Shown: positions 48,246 through 58,400 of the stretch, piece by piece
Layout of the letters: every line of letters begins with the position of its first letter
How positions within the stretch are numbered: position 1 is the stretch's first letter
NCBI GenBank assembly: GCA_963576565.1
Contig: OY755044.1
Location: forward strand, 47,883,134 to 47,947,133
Direction of reading: 5' to 3'
Length of the DNA stretch: 64,000 nucleotides
Source of the DNA: Aspidapion aeneum
Lineage: Eukaryota > Arthropoda > Insecta > Coleoptera > Brentidae
The notes under the pieces: generated by a model
Seen by the model: the letters and a program-made list of their open reading frames with translations, nothing else
Databases searched by the model: none
Told to the model about the DNA's origin: nothing
Made by a program: the position numbers and the translations under genes

Positions 48246-48253
48246 TGACGTCA
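48246..48253. promoter_or_regulatory. CRE/ATF-type palindrome TGACGTCA in LTR
   Basis: Perfect 8-bp CREB/ATF site within TATGACGTCATACCGTTACC. The same site is kept in the diverged solo LTR (around 25538), in the truncated LTR (about 42948) and in the 5' LTR (about 61667). Conservation across copies suggests a role, but binding is not shown. Confidence 0.35.
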
Positions 48254-48413
48254 TACCGTTACCTTGCGTTTACAAGCAATGTTGAAATTATACTATGAAA
48301 ATTATATATGAAAAGATTACGTCTAAATTATATTAAAAATTTATATGAAAAGATTGTCCAAATTATATTGAAAAAATTATATGAAATGGTTATGTCTAAA
48401 GGCTTGCTCCTAC

Positions 48414-48596
48414 CTTGGTCCTGCAATTATTTAATTGTGAGTTTGGTGTTTTATTAAACCTGGAAGTGGTGTTGTTCTCCTCCTGCTACTCCTGTCCTGG
48501 TTTGCCCGCGTCTCCCCTCGTGCCCGCTCAGCACATGGTGCTAGGGCAGCACATGGTGGTCAAAAGGTTGCTGGCTTCTTGCCCGAGCATAAAACC
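48414..48596 (-). other. Candidate LTR exon 3 (183 nt)
   Basis: On the minus strand it is preceded by ATTTTCCACAG and followed by GTAGGAGC after GGACCAAG. It is GC-richer than its surroundings. The diverged solo LTR keeps both borders and the internal CATGTGCTGCCCTAGC block. No conserved ORF; likely untranslated if transcribed. Confidence 0.4.
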
Positions 48597-48694
48597 CTGT
48601 GGAAAATGAAATGTTTCAGTTTCCTGGAGAACCCCATGTCGACTCAATAAAATACAGCAGATTTAAACAGATGAACTAAAATAACCCTACGTAC

Positions 48695-48768
48695 CTTTCC
48701 CAGGGTTAGAACTGGCTCGTCCGGCTTCCCACCAGCGTCCAGCACCGCTGCCGATGGAATGGACAGGG
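48695..48768 (-). other. Candidate LTR exon 2 (74 nt)
   Basis: Preceded by CTCCTTTGTCTACAG and followed by GTACGTAGG after TGGGAAAG. Both signals are kept in the solo LTR (CTTTGGTTACAG, GGGAAAGGTATGT). A 98-nt intron would separate it from exon 3, and a 204-nt intron from a donor AGCGGTAAGTTCG ending at 48973. Confidence 0.4.
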
Positions 48769-50498
48769 CTGTAGACAAAGGAGAAAAACAATATATAGTT
48801 TTTATCCAACACGTGGTTAAAAGAAAAATATAAAAACGCCAAAAATTCCCTACGTCTGTTGTCAAAAAAAAAAGTACATTTCACACGAAAAATAACTACA
48901 ATTTGGGAGGCAAATATTATCTTGAAGAGTACTCAAATAAAAAAAAATGAAAAAAAATAAAATCGAACTTACCGCTGCTCTTTCCGTACAAATGGCGTAG
49001 GCCGACTTAAATTCCCCTCAAACAGGGTGCGAGCGTCACTCTAGATTGCCCTAGACACGACGGACTCACTTGTACAGTTTCTGGGATATCTCCTACAATT
49101 CGCTGCAGTGCCAAAACCAAAAACAAAGGCGATCCCAGAAACTGTTGTCGACCCAGCCAAAATTTGTTAGCAAAGAGAGACAAAGCACTTCGTCGAGAAT
49201 ACCAGAATAATGAAGTGGCCGGAAACCGTTTTGTAAATTTGGTGGGGAGTGGGGACAGTAAAACGCAATACCAACCAACCAGAAAACCCCGCGGTTTTCA
49301 AACTAACCAATGAGGAAATACAGCAATAGTTCTATACAGGTATATAGGGGGCAGCACCGACCAAGGGGACATTGAAATTAGGTAAAACACACATTGAGGT
49401 GTTGTCGGATCTATTTCCACGGTTGAAATTTTTATAACAAGAACATCGAGACACCCTCCATACATAGACCGAACATTTGCCTACCGGACCCTTGCCGACA
49501 TAGCAAGTAGAAGGAAAATAACCAGACGGACTATAAGAAGCTCAGCATTGAAACCATCAACTGTAAAATCAATTACTGGAGATCAGAACTTGCATCAAAC
49601 CCAGAAATATTCGAACACTCAATCAATTCCCATATGAGTAAAGCTATACTAAGTGTAGAATTTAGTTGTACTTTAGTTACAGTTTTAGTCAAAAGTTTCC
49701 TTCGCTCTTTATAAATGTTTTGTCTAATATTCATATGGTTTAACGCCATTGTTGTAAAACATTTCTACAGTAATAAAGTTGTTTCTGAACCTGAACCCAA
49801 AAATACACACTGAACTACTGCTTACAGGCACAAGAGTGTTCAGATGTTAACCCACACGATTTCGTCTATTCCCCCAGTCTTGGTTTTTATCCCTCGTCCA
49901 TCTCCCATTTACAAAAGTGCATAACTCGTATTTATTTTATCCTTTCCCTATCAAATTAATAAAGATATCAAAGTGGCGGAGCCTCGGTTGTTCCTGGTCG
50001 ACCCAAATATGTTTTCGTACTAGCAAAACTAGTTAATCCGTGAAGGATATGAGGTTCGGATTGTCCCAATATCCTCGAAATAAACGTAAGGGAATGAAAT
50101 GTTCATCTAAATGTTTCCTTCCTGTTACTGAAACCATTTGTGATGCGGCAACGCCGCCATTCCCCAGCATAACAGCTGTTTAACTTTATGAACGTCAAGT
50201 ACACGACGAAACTACAGAAATAAACAAAACAATCAAAAGTTTTTATGTGATTTTCCCGAAACCTGTGATCTTAAATTCCAATTACGATGTCCGGATAATA
50301 CGGTGTGCGTAGTGTCCACAGTAATTCGATGGAATGTCTCCTTTATAAGGTAACTTTTTGGACACTATATAACCTCCAAACCTAGCTCTATAAAATACCC
50401 TTGATTTGTGTACAGGAAGACGAATCAAAGAGCCTTGATTATTTACCTAAATAAACAAATATGTAACGTTGTCTTAAACGTAAAAATGACACGTTACA

Positions 50499-50517
50499 TA
50501 ACCCCCCCCCCCAACTT
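50499..50517 (-). promoter_or_regulatory. gypsy-2 polypurine tract
   Basis: The minus strand has a run of 13 G followed by TTA directly before the 3' LTR start TGTAACG. This is the expected primer for plus-strand synthesis. Confidence 0.85.
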
Positions 50518-50539
50518 CAAGACGATTAACCTAAAAAGG

Positions 50540-51658
50540 TTAATCGGAGAGGTCCGCTGCAGACTTAAGGTTTTTGGCATGCCAACTCCCTGGCAGTACT
50601 TTACCCGATGGTTCCTGAAGCTCAAATATCCATGGAGAAATTTTATTCCTAATCACATAAGGACCAACGAATTTCGGTGCTAACTTCTTCGAGAAAAACT
50701 TCGCAGCATCCGACAAAACATAATTTTTCTTCCAAACACGCTGACCCACAACAAAGTTGGGTACCCTTGTACGCAAATTATACTGAACTACGTTTTTCTC
50801 TCCAGCCACCTCTAGCCTTCTCTTAACATCAGCATAGAGCTTCCGGAAACCTTCGTTCTTACTTTCAGCTGCGGATTGTACACCATTCTCTTCAGATAAC
50901 AACACTGGGTTGGAGTAATCTTTTCCTGTTAAACACATATTCCTACCAAAATTAACAAAGAAAGGGGACATCCTGGTTGTCTCATGGGTTGCAGTACGAA
51001 TCGCGCAGGCAAGTTTATGTATTTGTTCGTCCCACTTCCTGTGGTTGTCTTTCACATAACAACATAACATGGTTTTTAACGTGCGATTCGTCCTTTCTGT
51101 TGGATTTGCTCTGGGGTGATAATACGGATTATACTGAATTTTAACCTGATAACTCTCAGCAAAACGCTTAAACTCATTACTTTTGTACTGAGGGCCATTA
51201 TCACAAAGTATCAAACGGGGTACTCCGAAGACCATAAATACTTGCTCCTCAAGATGTTTGACAACTGCTTGAGTAGGAGCTGTTCGCATTGGAAAAACTA
51301 AGGAAAACTTACTTAAATAGTCCGTCACGACGAGAATCCAGCAATTACCCTTTGTCGAACGAGGTAGAGGTCCACATAAATCTGTTGAGATAATTTCCCA
51401 AGGACGAGTTGGTTTTGGGTGAGATATCATCTGATCAGATACACCTTGTGTATCACCTTTATGAGCTGCACAGACAAAACATTTCTTTACAAAAGTTGCC
51501 ACATCCTGGCGCATTTTTGGCCAATAATACTTTTCTGCCAGTCTGTGGAAGGTTTTATACACACCCATATGTCCTGCGGTAGGAGGATCGTGAGCTTCTC
51601 CTATAATTCTACGCCTATGATCTTTGGGGACTACCTTGAGGGTATTCTTGTTTGACAT
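50540..51658 (-). CDS. gypsy-2 integrase
   Basis: 372 codons. The zinc finger has H23, H30, C60 and C63 (EAHDPPTAGH, CFVC). Catalytic core: D93 (ISTDLCGPL), D153 (LILCDNGPQYKS), E188 (NPTERTNR). The C-terminal module (KFVGPYVIRNKISPWIFELQ) is the GPY/F type. All catalytic residues are present. It overlaps the RNase H frame by 44 bp in a different frame (+1), so either one indel separates it from the polyprotein or a second recoding event is used. It ends about 20 bp before the polypurine tract; there is no env gene. Confidence 0.9.
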   Translation of the reverse strand: MSNKNTLKVVPKDHRRRIIGEAHDPPTAGHMGVYKTFHRLAEKYYWPKMRQDVATFVKKCFVCAAHKGDTQGVSDQMISHPKPTRPWEIISTDLCGPLPRSTKGNCWILVVTDYLSKFSLVFPMRTAPTQAVVKHLEEQVFMVFGVPRLILCDNGPQYKSNEFKRFAESYQVKIQYNPYYHPRANPTERTNRTLKTMLCCYVKDNHRKWDEQIHKLACAIRTATHETTRMSPFFVNFGRNMCLTGKDYSNPVLLSEENGVQSAAESKNEGFRKLYADVKRRLEVAGEKNVVQYNLRTRVPNFVVGQRVWKKNYVLSDAAKFFSKKLAPKFVGPYVIRNKISPWIFELQEPSGKVLPGSWHAKNLKSAADLSD

Positions 51659-53675
51659 ATTTATACAACTTATTATCAGTGTATCTCCAGTTCATAAATT
51701 TTAACGGTGATTCTACGACCCTCTTTACCATCTTTTGGTACCATCGATCTGTAATTGCTGTTGAAACGTCTCTGGGCTGCGAAATTGTATCAATCATAGG
51801 TACTGCACGAGACAACATGTCCGGGACAACTAAATCTTTCCCTTTCCGATGGATTACTTCAAAGTCATATTGCTGCAGTTTTACAGACCAACGAGCAAGT
51901 CTTCCACTGGGCTCTTTTAAGCTATGAAGCCATTTTAAGCTAAAATGATCTGTTATGACCTTAAATGAGATCCCCTCAATATAAGGCCGGAGCTTCTCTA
52001 TCGCCCAAACCAATGCCAAACATTCTCGCTCGGTGGTCGTGTAAACACGTTCTTGCTTAGTCAAAGATCGACTCAAATAGCATATGACTTTGTCTCCTTC
52101 AGGATAAGGCTGCGTTAAACATGCTCCTATTCCATATCCTGAGGCGTCTGTTTGAATGACAAATTCCTTGGTGTAATCTGGACATGTAAGAATCGGTGCA
52201 GTCACTAAAAGTTCCTTAATCTTAATAAATGCCTTTTCGCAGTCTGGAGTCCAATCGAACTTTTGATTTTTCTTAGTTAGAGCTGTAATCGGAGCTATTA
52301 TCGCTGAAAAATTCTCTATGAAACGTCTATACCAGGATATTGTACCTACAACTCTACGAACTTCTCTGACAGTTCTTGGCCTCTGGAGCTCTAACATGGC
52401 TCTAATTTTATTAGGGTCAACTCGGATGCCTCGACGGTCCACTACGAAACCTAAATAAGTCATTTCTGGCCTACACAGTTGGCATTTCTCCCAACTTACC
52501 GTTATCTTTGCATTCTGCAATCTTCGTAGGACTTCCTCAAGAATTCTAAGATGTTCAGAAAAGCTCTGTGTGACAATTACGAGGTCATCGAGATATACGT
52601 ACACGTAGGGGTCTAAATCGTTTCCTATGATGCTATCTATGAGTCTCTGCCAAGTTGCAGGTGCATTATGAAGACCAAATGGTAAACGCTTAAATTGGAA
52701 GAGACCTCGTCGACAGATGAATGCTGTTAGTGGCTTCGATGATTCTTCCATTGGTACTTGCCAATAAGCACTCTTAATATCTAAAGTTGACAAGTACTTA
52801 GCATCTTTTAATTTGTCAAGAGTCTCGGATACGAGTGGTAAAGGATAACTATCACGCGCCGTCACTGAGTTCAATTTGCGGTAGTCTACACAGAAACGAT
52901 ATTTCTTTGTGTTTTTCTTTTGTACCATTACCACTGGTGAAGCCCATGAACTACTACTACGTTCTATCACATCCATTTTCAGCATTTCGTCGATTTCGTC
53001 ATCAATAAGTTTCTGAATGACCGGTGAGACCTTATATGAACGTTGTCTTATCGGTGCTGCATCTGTTGTAATCTTATGCTCTACCCTGTCTGTACATCCT
53101 AGTGAGTCACCCATAATAGTCTTATATTTATCGACCAATTCCTCTAGTCGTTCTGATTCATAAGGCGAAAGAGTAGTTTGTTGGTCTGGTGTTTCTAAAG
53201 AACAAATCACATCTTTATTATCGGCAAAGTGCCACTCATTAGTACTTAAGTTCGGTACTATCCCCATCGAAATCCAAAAATCTAATCCTAAAATCAAAGT
53301 GTGCGGCAACTCAGGAACGACGACGACCTCTATTAACCTAAATTTATCCTGAACTCGCATAGGAAGCTGCATTGTCCCAATACTACTCGTGCTTTGACCA
53401 TTTGCCACAATACAACTCGTCTTCTTTGTCGTATCAAGTGAAAAACCAAACCTCTCGATGATTGACCAACCATGATTCCCTAAAAAGGTACGTGAAGCCC
53501 CGGAATCCAACAAACCTAATAACTTATTTCCGAGCACATCCACTTCTAAATAAGGCCTCTCATCTTTACGAGCATGACTTATCACATAATCTAAAACGTA
53601 CGTTAGCCTATCGGTCGATGCTTGTTCAGGCTGACTCGAAGGTCGACCACCTACGAGCGCCTGGGTCCGTTTCCC
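51615..53675 (-). CDS. pol: gypsy-2 protease, reverse transcriptase and RNase H
   Basis: Entered by -1 frameshift from gag at 53669..53675; the open frame contains a GTG at 53585 that is probably not a real start. Numbered from that GTG: protease DSGAS at 27-31 with LILGLDFW further on; RT with FCVDYRKLNSVTARDSYPLP, YLSTLDIKSAYWQVP (motif A), FKRLPFGLHNAPATWQ and YLDD at 331-334; RNase H with FVIQTDASGYG near 480, TTERECLALVWAIEKL and FKVITDHFSL; then the VPDMLSRA tail. All catalytic motifs look intact. It ends where integrase opens in another frame. Function: polyprotein cleavage and cDNA synthesis in virus-like particles. Confidence 0.92.
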   Translation of the reverse strand, partial: GKRTQALVGGRPSSQPEQASTDRLTYVLDYVISHARKDERPYLEVDVLGNKLLGLLDSGASRTFLGNHGWSIIERFGFSLDTTKKTSCIVANGQSTSSIGTMQLPMRVQDKFRLIEVVVVPELPHTLILGLDFWISMGIVPNLSTNEWHFADNKDVICSLETPDQQTTLSPYESERLEELVDKYKTIMGDSLGCTDRVEHKITTDAAPIRQRSYKVSPVIQKLIDDEIDEMLKMDVIERSSSSWASPVVMVQKKNTKKYRFCVDYRKLNSVTARDSYPLPLVSETLDKLKDAKYLSTLDIKSAYWQVPMEESSKPLTAFICRRGLFQFKRLPFGLHNAPATWQRLIDSIIGNDLDPYVYVYLDDLVIVTQSFSEHLRILEEVLRRLQNAKITVSWEKCQLCRPEMTYLGFVVDRRGIRVDPNKIRAMLELQRPRTVREVRRVVGTISWYRRFIENFSAIIAPITALTKKNQKFDWTPDCEKAFIKIKELLVTAPILTCPDYTKEFVIQTDASGYGIGACLTQPYPEGDKVICYLSRSLTKQERVYTTTERECLALVWAIEKLRPYIEGISFKVITDHFSLKWLHSLKEPSGRLARWSVKLQQYDFEVIHRKGKDLVVPDMLSRAVPMIDTISQPRDVSTAITDRWYQKMVKRVVESPLKFMNWRYTDNKLYKYVKQEYPQGSPQRS

Positions 53676-55447
53676 TGACGATTACAATTACGACATTCTC
53701 TTACTGTAACCCCTGCCTGTCCACACGAATAACACTGCTTGCCTCTAGGTAATACGCACCCGATTGCCATGTGCCCTGTTTGGTTGCATCTGTAACAAAC
53801 AACGTCCCTGTTCGCCATACCAGGTCTAGCACCTTGTGGTGGTTGTCCATCTCTGTCATTTACACTAGACTGACCACTAGCTGGTTGCTGTCTATCTCTA
53901 TCAGCTCTAGCAGCGAAATTGCTTGCTGGCTGTTGCCTATTTCTATTAAATCTATTATCAGGAACACTAAAATTCTGTTGATTTGATGTCCCGGCGCCTG
54001 ATATCTGAATTGTATCGATCCCTGTTAGAAAATCGTCATTATCGCTCTCTACGCCAACGTAGGCTAAGTCAGGTTCAATAGATTGGTTTCTTCTAGGAGT
54101 AAAATTCTCCTCTTCTAAACCATATCTCTGGTCTATTCTACGACACAAATCTTTTAAATGTGATAGGCTATTGACCTCAGTAGCAATCAACCCTTTCTTA
54201 TAGATGTCCGCTATATTTCTGAAGACGATAGCTAATTTTGCCTCTTCAGAAACAGGACAGCCAAGTCTTTGGAAATATGTGTTCATGACAGCAATATAGG
54301 TCCCTATAGACTCTCCAGGGCCTTGTTTACGTTTTTGAATTTCCTTCAATAGCTTCTCGCCATATGAAGAAGGAAGATATTCTGTCATGAACCTTTGTTC
54401 CAGCTGTTCCCATGTATGGACTTCTCTACGAACATCTTTATAAAAAGTATAGGCTGACTTTTCAAAAAGATCAATGCCTGAGTTCAGTAGCACCTTTTTG
54501 CTAACTCCTCTCGTCTGACTTAACTCGTCCACTCTCTCAAAAAATGCGGTGACGGAGATCGTACCCCTCTCGCCTGTAAACTTTATGTTCCACTTATGCG
54601 GAGGTACAGGTGCAACATGATATGAAGTACCAGGATCACTTGACATTGGTACTGGCGACGAACATGAAAATGGTCGTGACTGAGCAATTGGTGCAATGCT
54701 ACTTTGGAGGGCAGCTAGACTCAAAGGAACGGTAGACGGTTGTTGATAATGAAAAGCTGATGTACCGTAATTCTCAATCGGCATAGGGACTGGTGCCTGT
54801 ATTGGTGCTTGAGTTGGGTTCGTTAGCATTTGCATTTGCAATGGAGCAATGACCGACGGTTGGTTTGTGGGCTGTTGAGCTGTTCTTTGTGTGCTCGAGT
54901 GCTGTGGTTGCGGGAGTTGAGACTGGCTGGGAATGTTGCCAACATTTGTCGAGTGATCTGAGCTTCGACTCGTTGATTGGGTTTCAGATGCTTCATCATC
55001 ATCTGAGGTAATGCCAACTCTTAGTAAATCTGTTGCTTGGCTCTGCAACCTCCCAATCAAACTCAAGGTTTCCGCAACCAGTATGCCTTTGGTTTGACTT
55101 TCTTCAAAGTTAGACGGATTCATGTTATTTATCCTGGCTAACACATGTTCCAACCTTACAGCGATTTTTCTAAACTCTCCCCCTTTGCTCGTACCAGAGA
55201 ACTTCTCTACCAGCGGTACCAGACTATCAAGCTTTTTCATGCAGCTAAAAGCATCCTGGCCAAATTTAAAGGGATACGGAGGGTATCTCATACTTGTATC
55301 AGTCTTTTCTCTTTGCTTAATCAGCATAAGCTGTTGTTTCATTTCTTCCACCGATCCAATGGCTATGCCTCTCCATGTTAACTCATAGATTAATTCGTCC
55401 TTGACTAAGTACCTTATGTCAGACAACCGACTCACAGAAACAGCCAT
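53651..55447 (-). CDS. gag: gypsy-2 Gag
   Basis: 598 codons from the ATG at 55447, which sits in a strong context (GCACCATGG); an in-frame start at 55498 is less likely. The N-terminus (VKDELIYELTWRGI) resembles the SAP-like start of many insect gypsy Gags. A Q/P/S-rich linker follows, then the capsid region (ISVTAFFERVDELSQ, TWEQLEQRFMTEYLP, GESIGTYIAVMNTYFQRL). There are two C-terminal knuckles: CYRCNQTGHMAIGC (CCHC) and CYSCGQAGVTVREC, where valine replaces histidine, a variant common in insect elements. The stop at 53651..53653 lies 15 nt past the slippery heptamer. Confidence 0.9.
   Translation of the reverse strand: MAVSVSRLSDIRYLVKDELIYELTWRGIAIGSVEEMKQQLMLIKQREKTDTSMRYPPYPFKFGQDAFSCMKKLDSLVPLVEKFSGTSKGGEFRKIAVRLEHVLARINNMNPSNFEESQTKGILVAETLSLIGRLQSQATDLLRVGITSDDDEASETQSTSRSSDHSTNVGNIPSQSQLPQPQHSSTQRTAQQPTNQPSVIAPLQMQMLTNPTQAPIQAPVPMPIENYGTSAFHYQQPSTVPLSLAALQSSIAPIAQSRPFSCSSPVPMSSDPGTSYHVAPVPPHKWNIKFTGERGTISVTAFFERVDELSQTRGVSKKVLLNSGIDLFEKSAYTFYKDVRREVHTWEQLEQRFMTEYLPSSYGEKLLKEIQKRKQGPGESIGTYIAVMNTYFQRLGCPVSEEAKLAIVFRNIADIYKKGLIATEVNSLSHLKDLCRRIDQRYGLEEENFTPRRNQSIEPDLAYVGVESDNDDFLTGIDTIQISGAGTSNQQNFSVPDNRFNRNRQQPASNFAARADRDRQQPASGQSSVNDRDGQPPQGARPGMANRDVVCYRCNQTGHMAIGCVLPRGKQCYSCGQAGVTVRECRNCNRQGNGPRRS
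53669..53675 (-). promoter_or_regulatory. -1 frameshift slippery heptamer G_GGA_AAC
   Basis: In gag frame the codons are CAG GGA AAC, giving the canonical X_XXY_YYZ heptamer. A -1 slip here enters the pol frame, which is open from just upstream and runs through protease. The gag stop is 15 nt downstream. The following sequence (GACC...GGTC and GGTCGACC) can pair, but a pseudoknot was not established. Confidence 0.85.
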
Positions 55448-58400
55448 GGTGCCTTTTATATATATTAAAACTTTAAAACTCTTAATTATACCTCCCAATT
55501 ATAAAAACTAAACCACGCAATAACAAACACAAAGTTCACTTTAAATTCACTAGTGAAAACCACTATAAATTTTCTCACAAATGTAGAAAATATAAAACTT
55601 AAATACGGGCAGACGCGAACAAAACCGAAAAACACCGGAGCAGTAAGAAAATAAAATTTATTTGCATTTAAAAATGTAATCATAATTTATATTAAGTATT
55701 TGTACAACCAACTATGACGTCCAACCCTGCAGAGAGAAATATCTACTTAAATCCTAAATTAGAATTAACAAATAGCCATAACAAAAGTTAAAAAAAAAAT
55801 AAAAGAGAGAGACAAGAGTTTTGGCAGTGTTTAGGTCTTATGTTTCACTCCTGCGTGAGTAAAACCAAAAAAAAAAAAATAATTGCGCTTATCCTAGCTG
55901 AACTGGATTAAAATTAAAGTTAAGTGATGTTTGTTTACCTCAGCAACCGAATAGGTAAATTTATCCCTAAATGGAACGTACAACAGACTACCTATAACAA
56001 AAATCCCAAAGCTGTTGTACACAGTTAAAGCTAGGGTATACTCCTGCTATTGCAGAACGGCTCCACTAATAAACTCCTCAAAAAAACCCAAATCGCCGTA
56101 TACAATGATTTTTCTAAAAAGAAAGAATCAAAACCCACTTTAACCTGCTTACCTACTCTGAGTTTACACGAAACATGCATTGCTTAAGGTCACATCATCC
56201 CTTAATATATAAGTGAACGCAATAAACATCGGAACAGATGTTCATGTTATAGAAATCTTAAATTATGCTCAATTTAAAAAAAATCCGCTCGCTGAAATTG
56301 CGTTGAATTAGACTAGTAAGGATGTTGTGTGTAATTAAAAAATAATTTAAAGAAAATTTGAAAAAAAAATTACCGATGGTAAAAAAAAAATTACACAAAT
56401 AACGTCTTGGTAGGACTGCAACTCTCTAATAATCGTTAAAATGAAATTCCCAAAATTTTAACTAAATTGATGCAAACCATGGTCAAGAAGACCTTAGGAT
56501 CTTGCCGAAAGGTGACCAAAAAAAAATTAAAAATTTTTGGTGTCGACCACAGTAGCCCAATAATCAAAAACAATTAATTAGTGGCTCACTAAAATTTTCA
56601 AAATATTACTCTACCCTGGCTTGGAGTAGGGAGAAAAAAAAATTAAAACAAATGATGATAGGTTGTTAAAACGTGAGGGTTCGAAATAAAATTATATTTA
56701 ATTCAGCAAAAAAAAATATTTAAATAAACTGGTCAAACCATTGTAGGGGCAAGGTACTACTATGCACCAAGGAAAAAATGTCCAACAAGAAAATCAAGTT
56801 TCCCTTTAAAAAAAAATATTTAAAGAAAAATATTTAAAAAAATATTTTCAAAAAAATTAAAAATGTTTAAGTGGGGTTGCAGCTCCTATTAGTGAACCTT
56901 AAGAAAAAAAATTTAATAAAATCAACACCAGAAAAATCTTATTCGGGTTGTCCTGCAACAGTTTTTGTTCTTTTCCTTTAAAAAACAGTCAACTCCCTTT
57001 CCTCTCCCAAAACTGTGGCAATGTGAAAAGTAAATGAGCTAGAAAAATTAATTTACTATACAAAAAAAATGTTGAAAATTAGATTTACTTAAGAATCATA
57101 AGGTATAAAAATCGTAATTGCAAAAAAAAACCAATCAGTTTAGGAAAAGTTTTAAAAAAAATATTTATGTTCCAAAAACCAACCGATGTTAGTGTATTTG
57201 TTTAAAATTATTACTTAAGGAAATAAGCAACGTTAGTACTTATTTACTGCACCACTATAATGTGAAGAACCTTTGCACTCAACTCCGTAAATAATTATCT
57301 TGTGTGCACTTTCAAAAAAACAAATATGAAAACAATGTCACGGTTCACCTATAAGAATATTGTAAAACTAAATCTGCCTACTCAAGTGTTTTTACACACA
57401 ACATAAAAAAAAATTTACTGCTTAATACATTCTCAGATCCTTATTCCTGGAGTTCACGAGATATAAAATTAAGTTGGGCCCTTTCCACAGCTATTAGTCA
57501 ACGCAAAATTACCAAATGTCCAAGGGCTACTGAGACCCTATCACCAACAAATGATATTTTGAAAAGAAATAGTTGGGAATAATCCTGCGTAAAAACCAGA
57601 AAACAAACATCAATAAGCCAAACTTATTACATTAATTTTTAAAAGAGCATAATAAAACTCCCGGCCCCAATTAAATTTTTGTTATCTCAACAAAACTCGG
57701 CCTAAAACCAAAAACTTTTTATTAGACATTTCCCCTATTCCCTAAGTATAATGTCAATAAAACCCAAAAACTTGTGATTTCCATTCCAATCCCATCTGTA
57801 CCCTATATATTTTTAACCGGTTAAACACCCACAGGCGAAACAATATCTTATTTCAAAGAAAGGGTGAAGATATTTTGAAGCACCCTGTAAAAATAGGACA
57901 CTATTATGGAAAACTGTTCAGATCAGTGTTCTTACTACTTTTTAACCTAAATATATCTAGTTCCCTCATGTGCATGTTACTATTAATTCCTATCATAACT
58001 AAACAGATCACAAAAATTGTCTTTCTCCGCGAATCTGCAAGGTCCTGGAAAATGCGAGATTCAGCCTGTAGGCCAAATTTGGATGTATTTTAATTTAGCA
58101 AAAACCGAAGTTGCGAAATCCTAAAAAGATTAGCAGGAAGTCCTCGTTCCTCGATTTCTACACTCCGAACCAAACATTTCTTCCATTTCCACCCAGCTCG
58201 CGGGAGGAAAAAAAATCCCTAATTATTGCAATATAAAAGGTAGCTACTATCATATTATGCATAACAAAAAAGTATATGCCCTCATCATTGTTTAGTCGCA
58301 TCAAAGAAAACCTATTGTTTTTAAATTTATTCTTAGGTTGAAATCTTTTTTTAAAAATCAATCATCTTAAATTTATTGTTTAACCTGAACACTTTCCCAT

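Larger units (their letters stand above)
44213..49510. repeat. 5298-bp tandem duplication, copy 2
   Basis: Second copy. It starts in the (CTGT)n array. The spacing between the two TATG interruptions is 84 bp here and 68 bp in copy 1, so the arrays differ by four units while the remaining sequence looks identical. Unlike copy 1, the sequence continues past 49510 into the rest of the LTR. Confidence 0.93.
47288..50498 (-). repeat. gypsy-2 3' LTR
   Basis: 3211 bp, TGTGGCC...GTTACA in plus orientation. Preceded on its right by the G-rich polypurine tract. It contains the primer-site-like ladder (47288..47400), a perfect TGACGTCA, splice-like sites and a TATA candidate. Confidence 0.93.

Noticed and set aside
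50540..55498. An env-like gene making gypsy-2 an errantivirus
   Set aside because: Integrase ends about 20 bp before the polypurine tract, so there is no room for an envelope gene.
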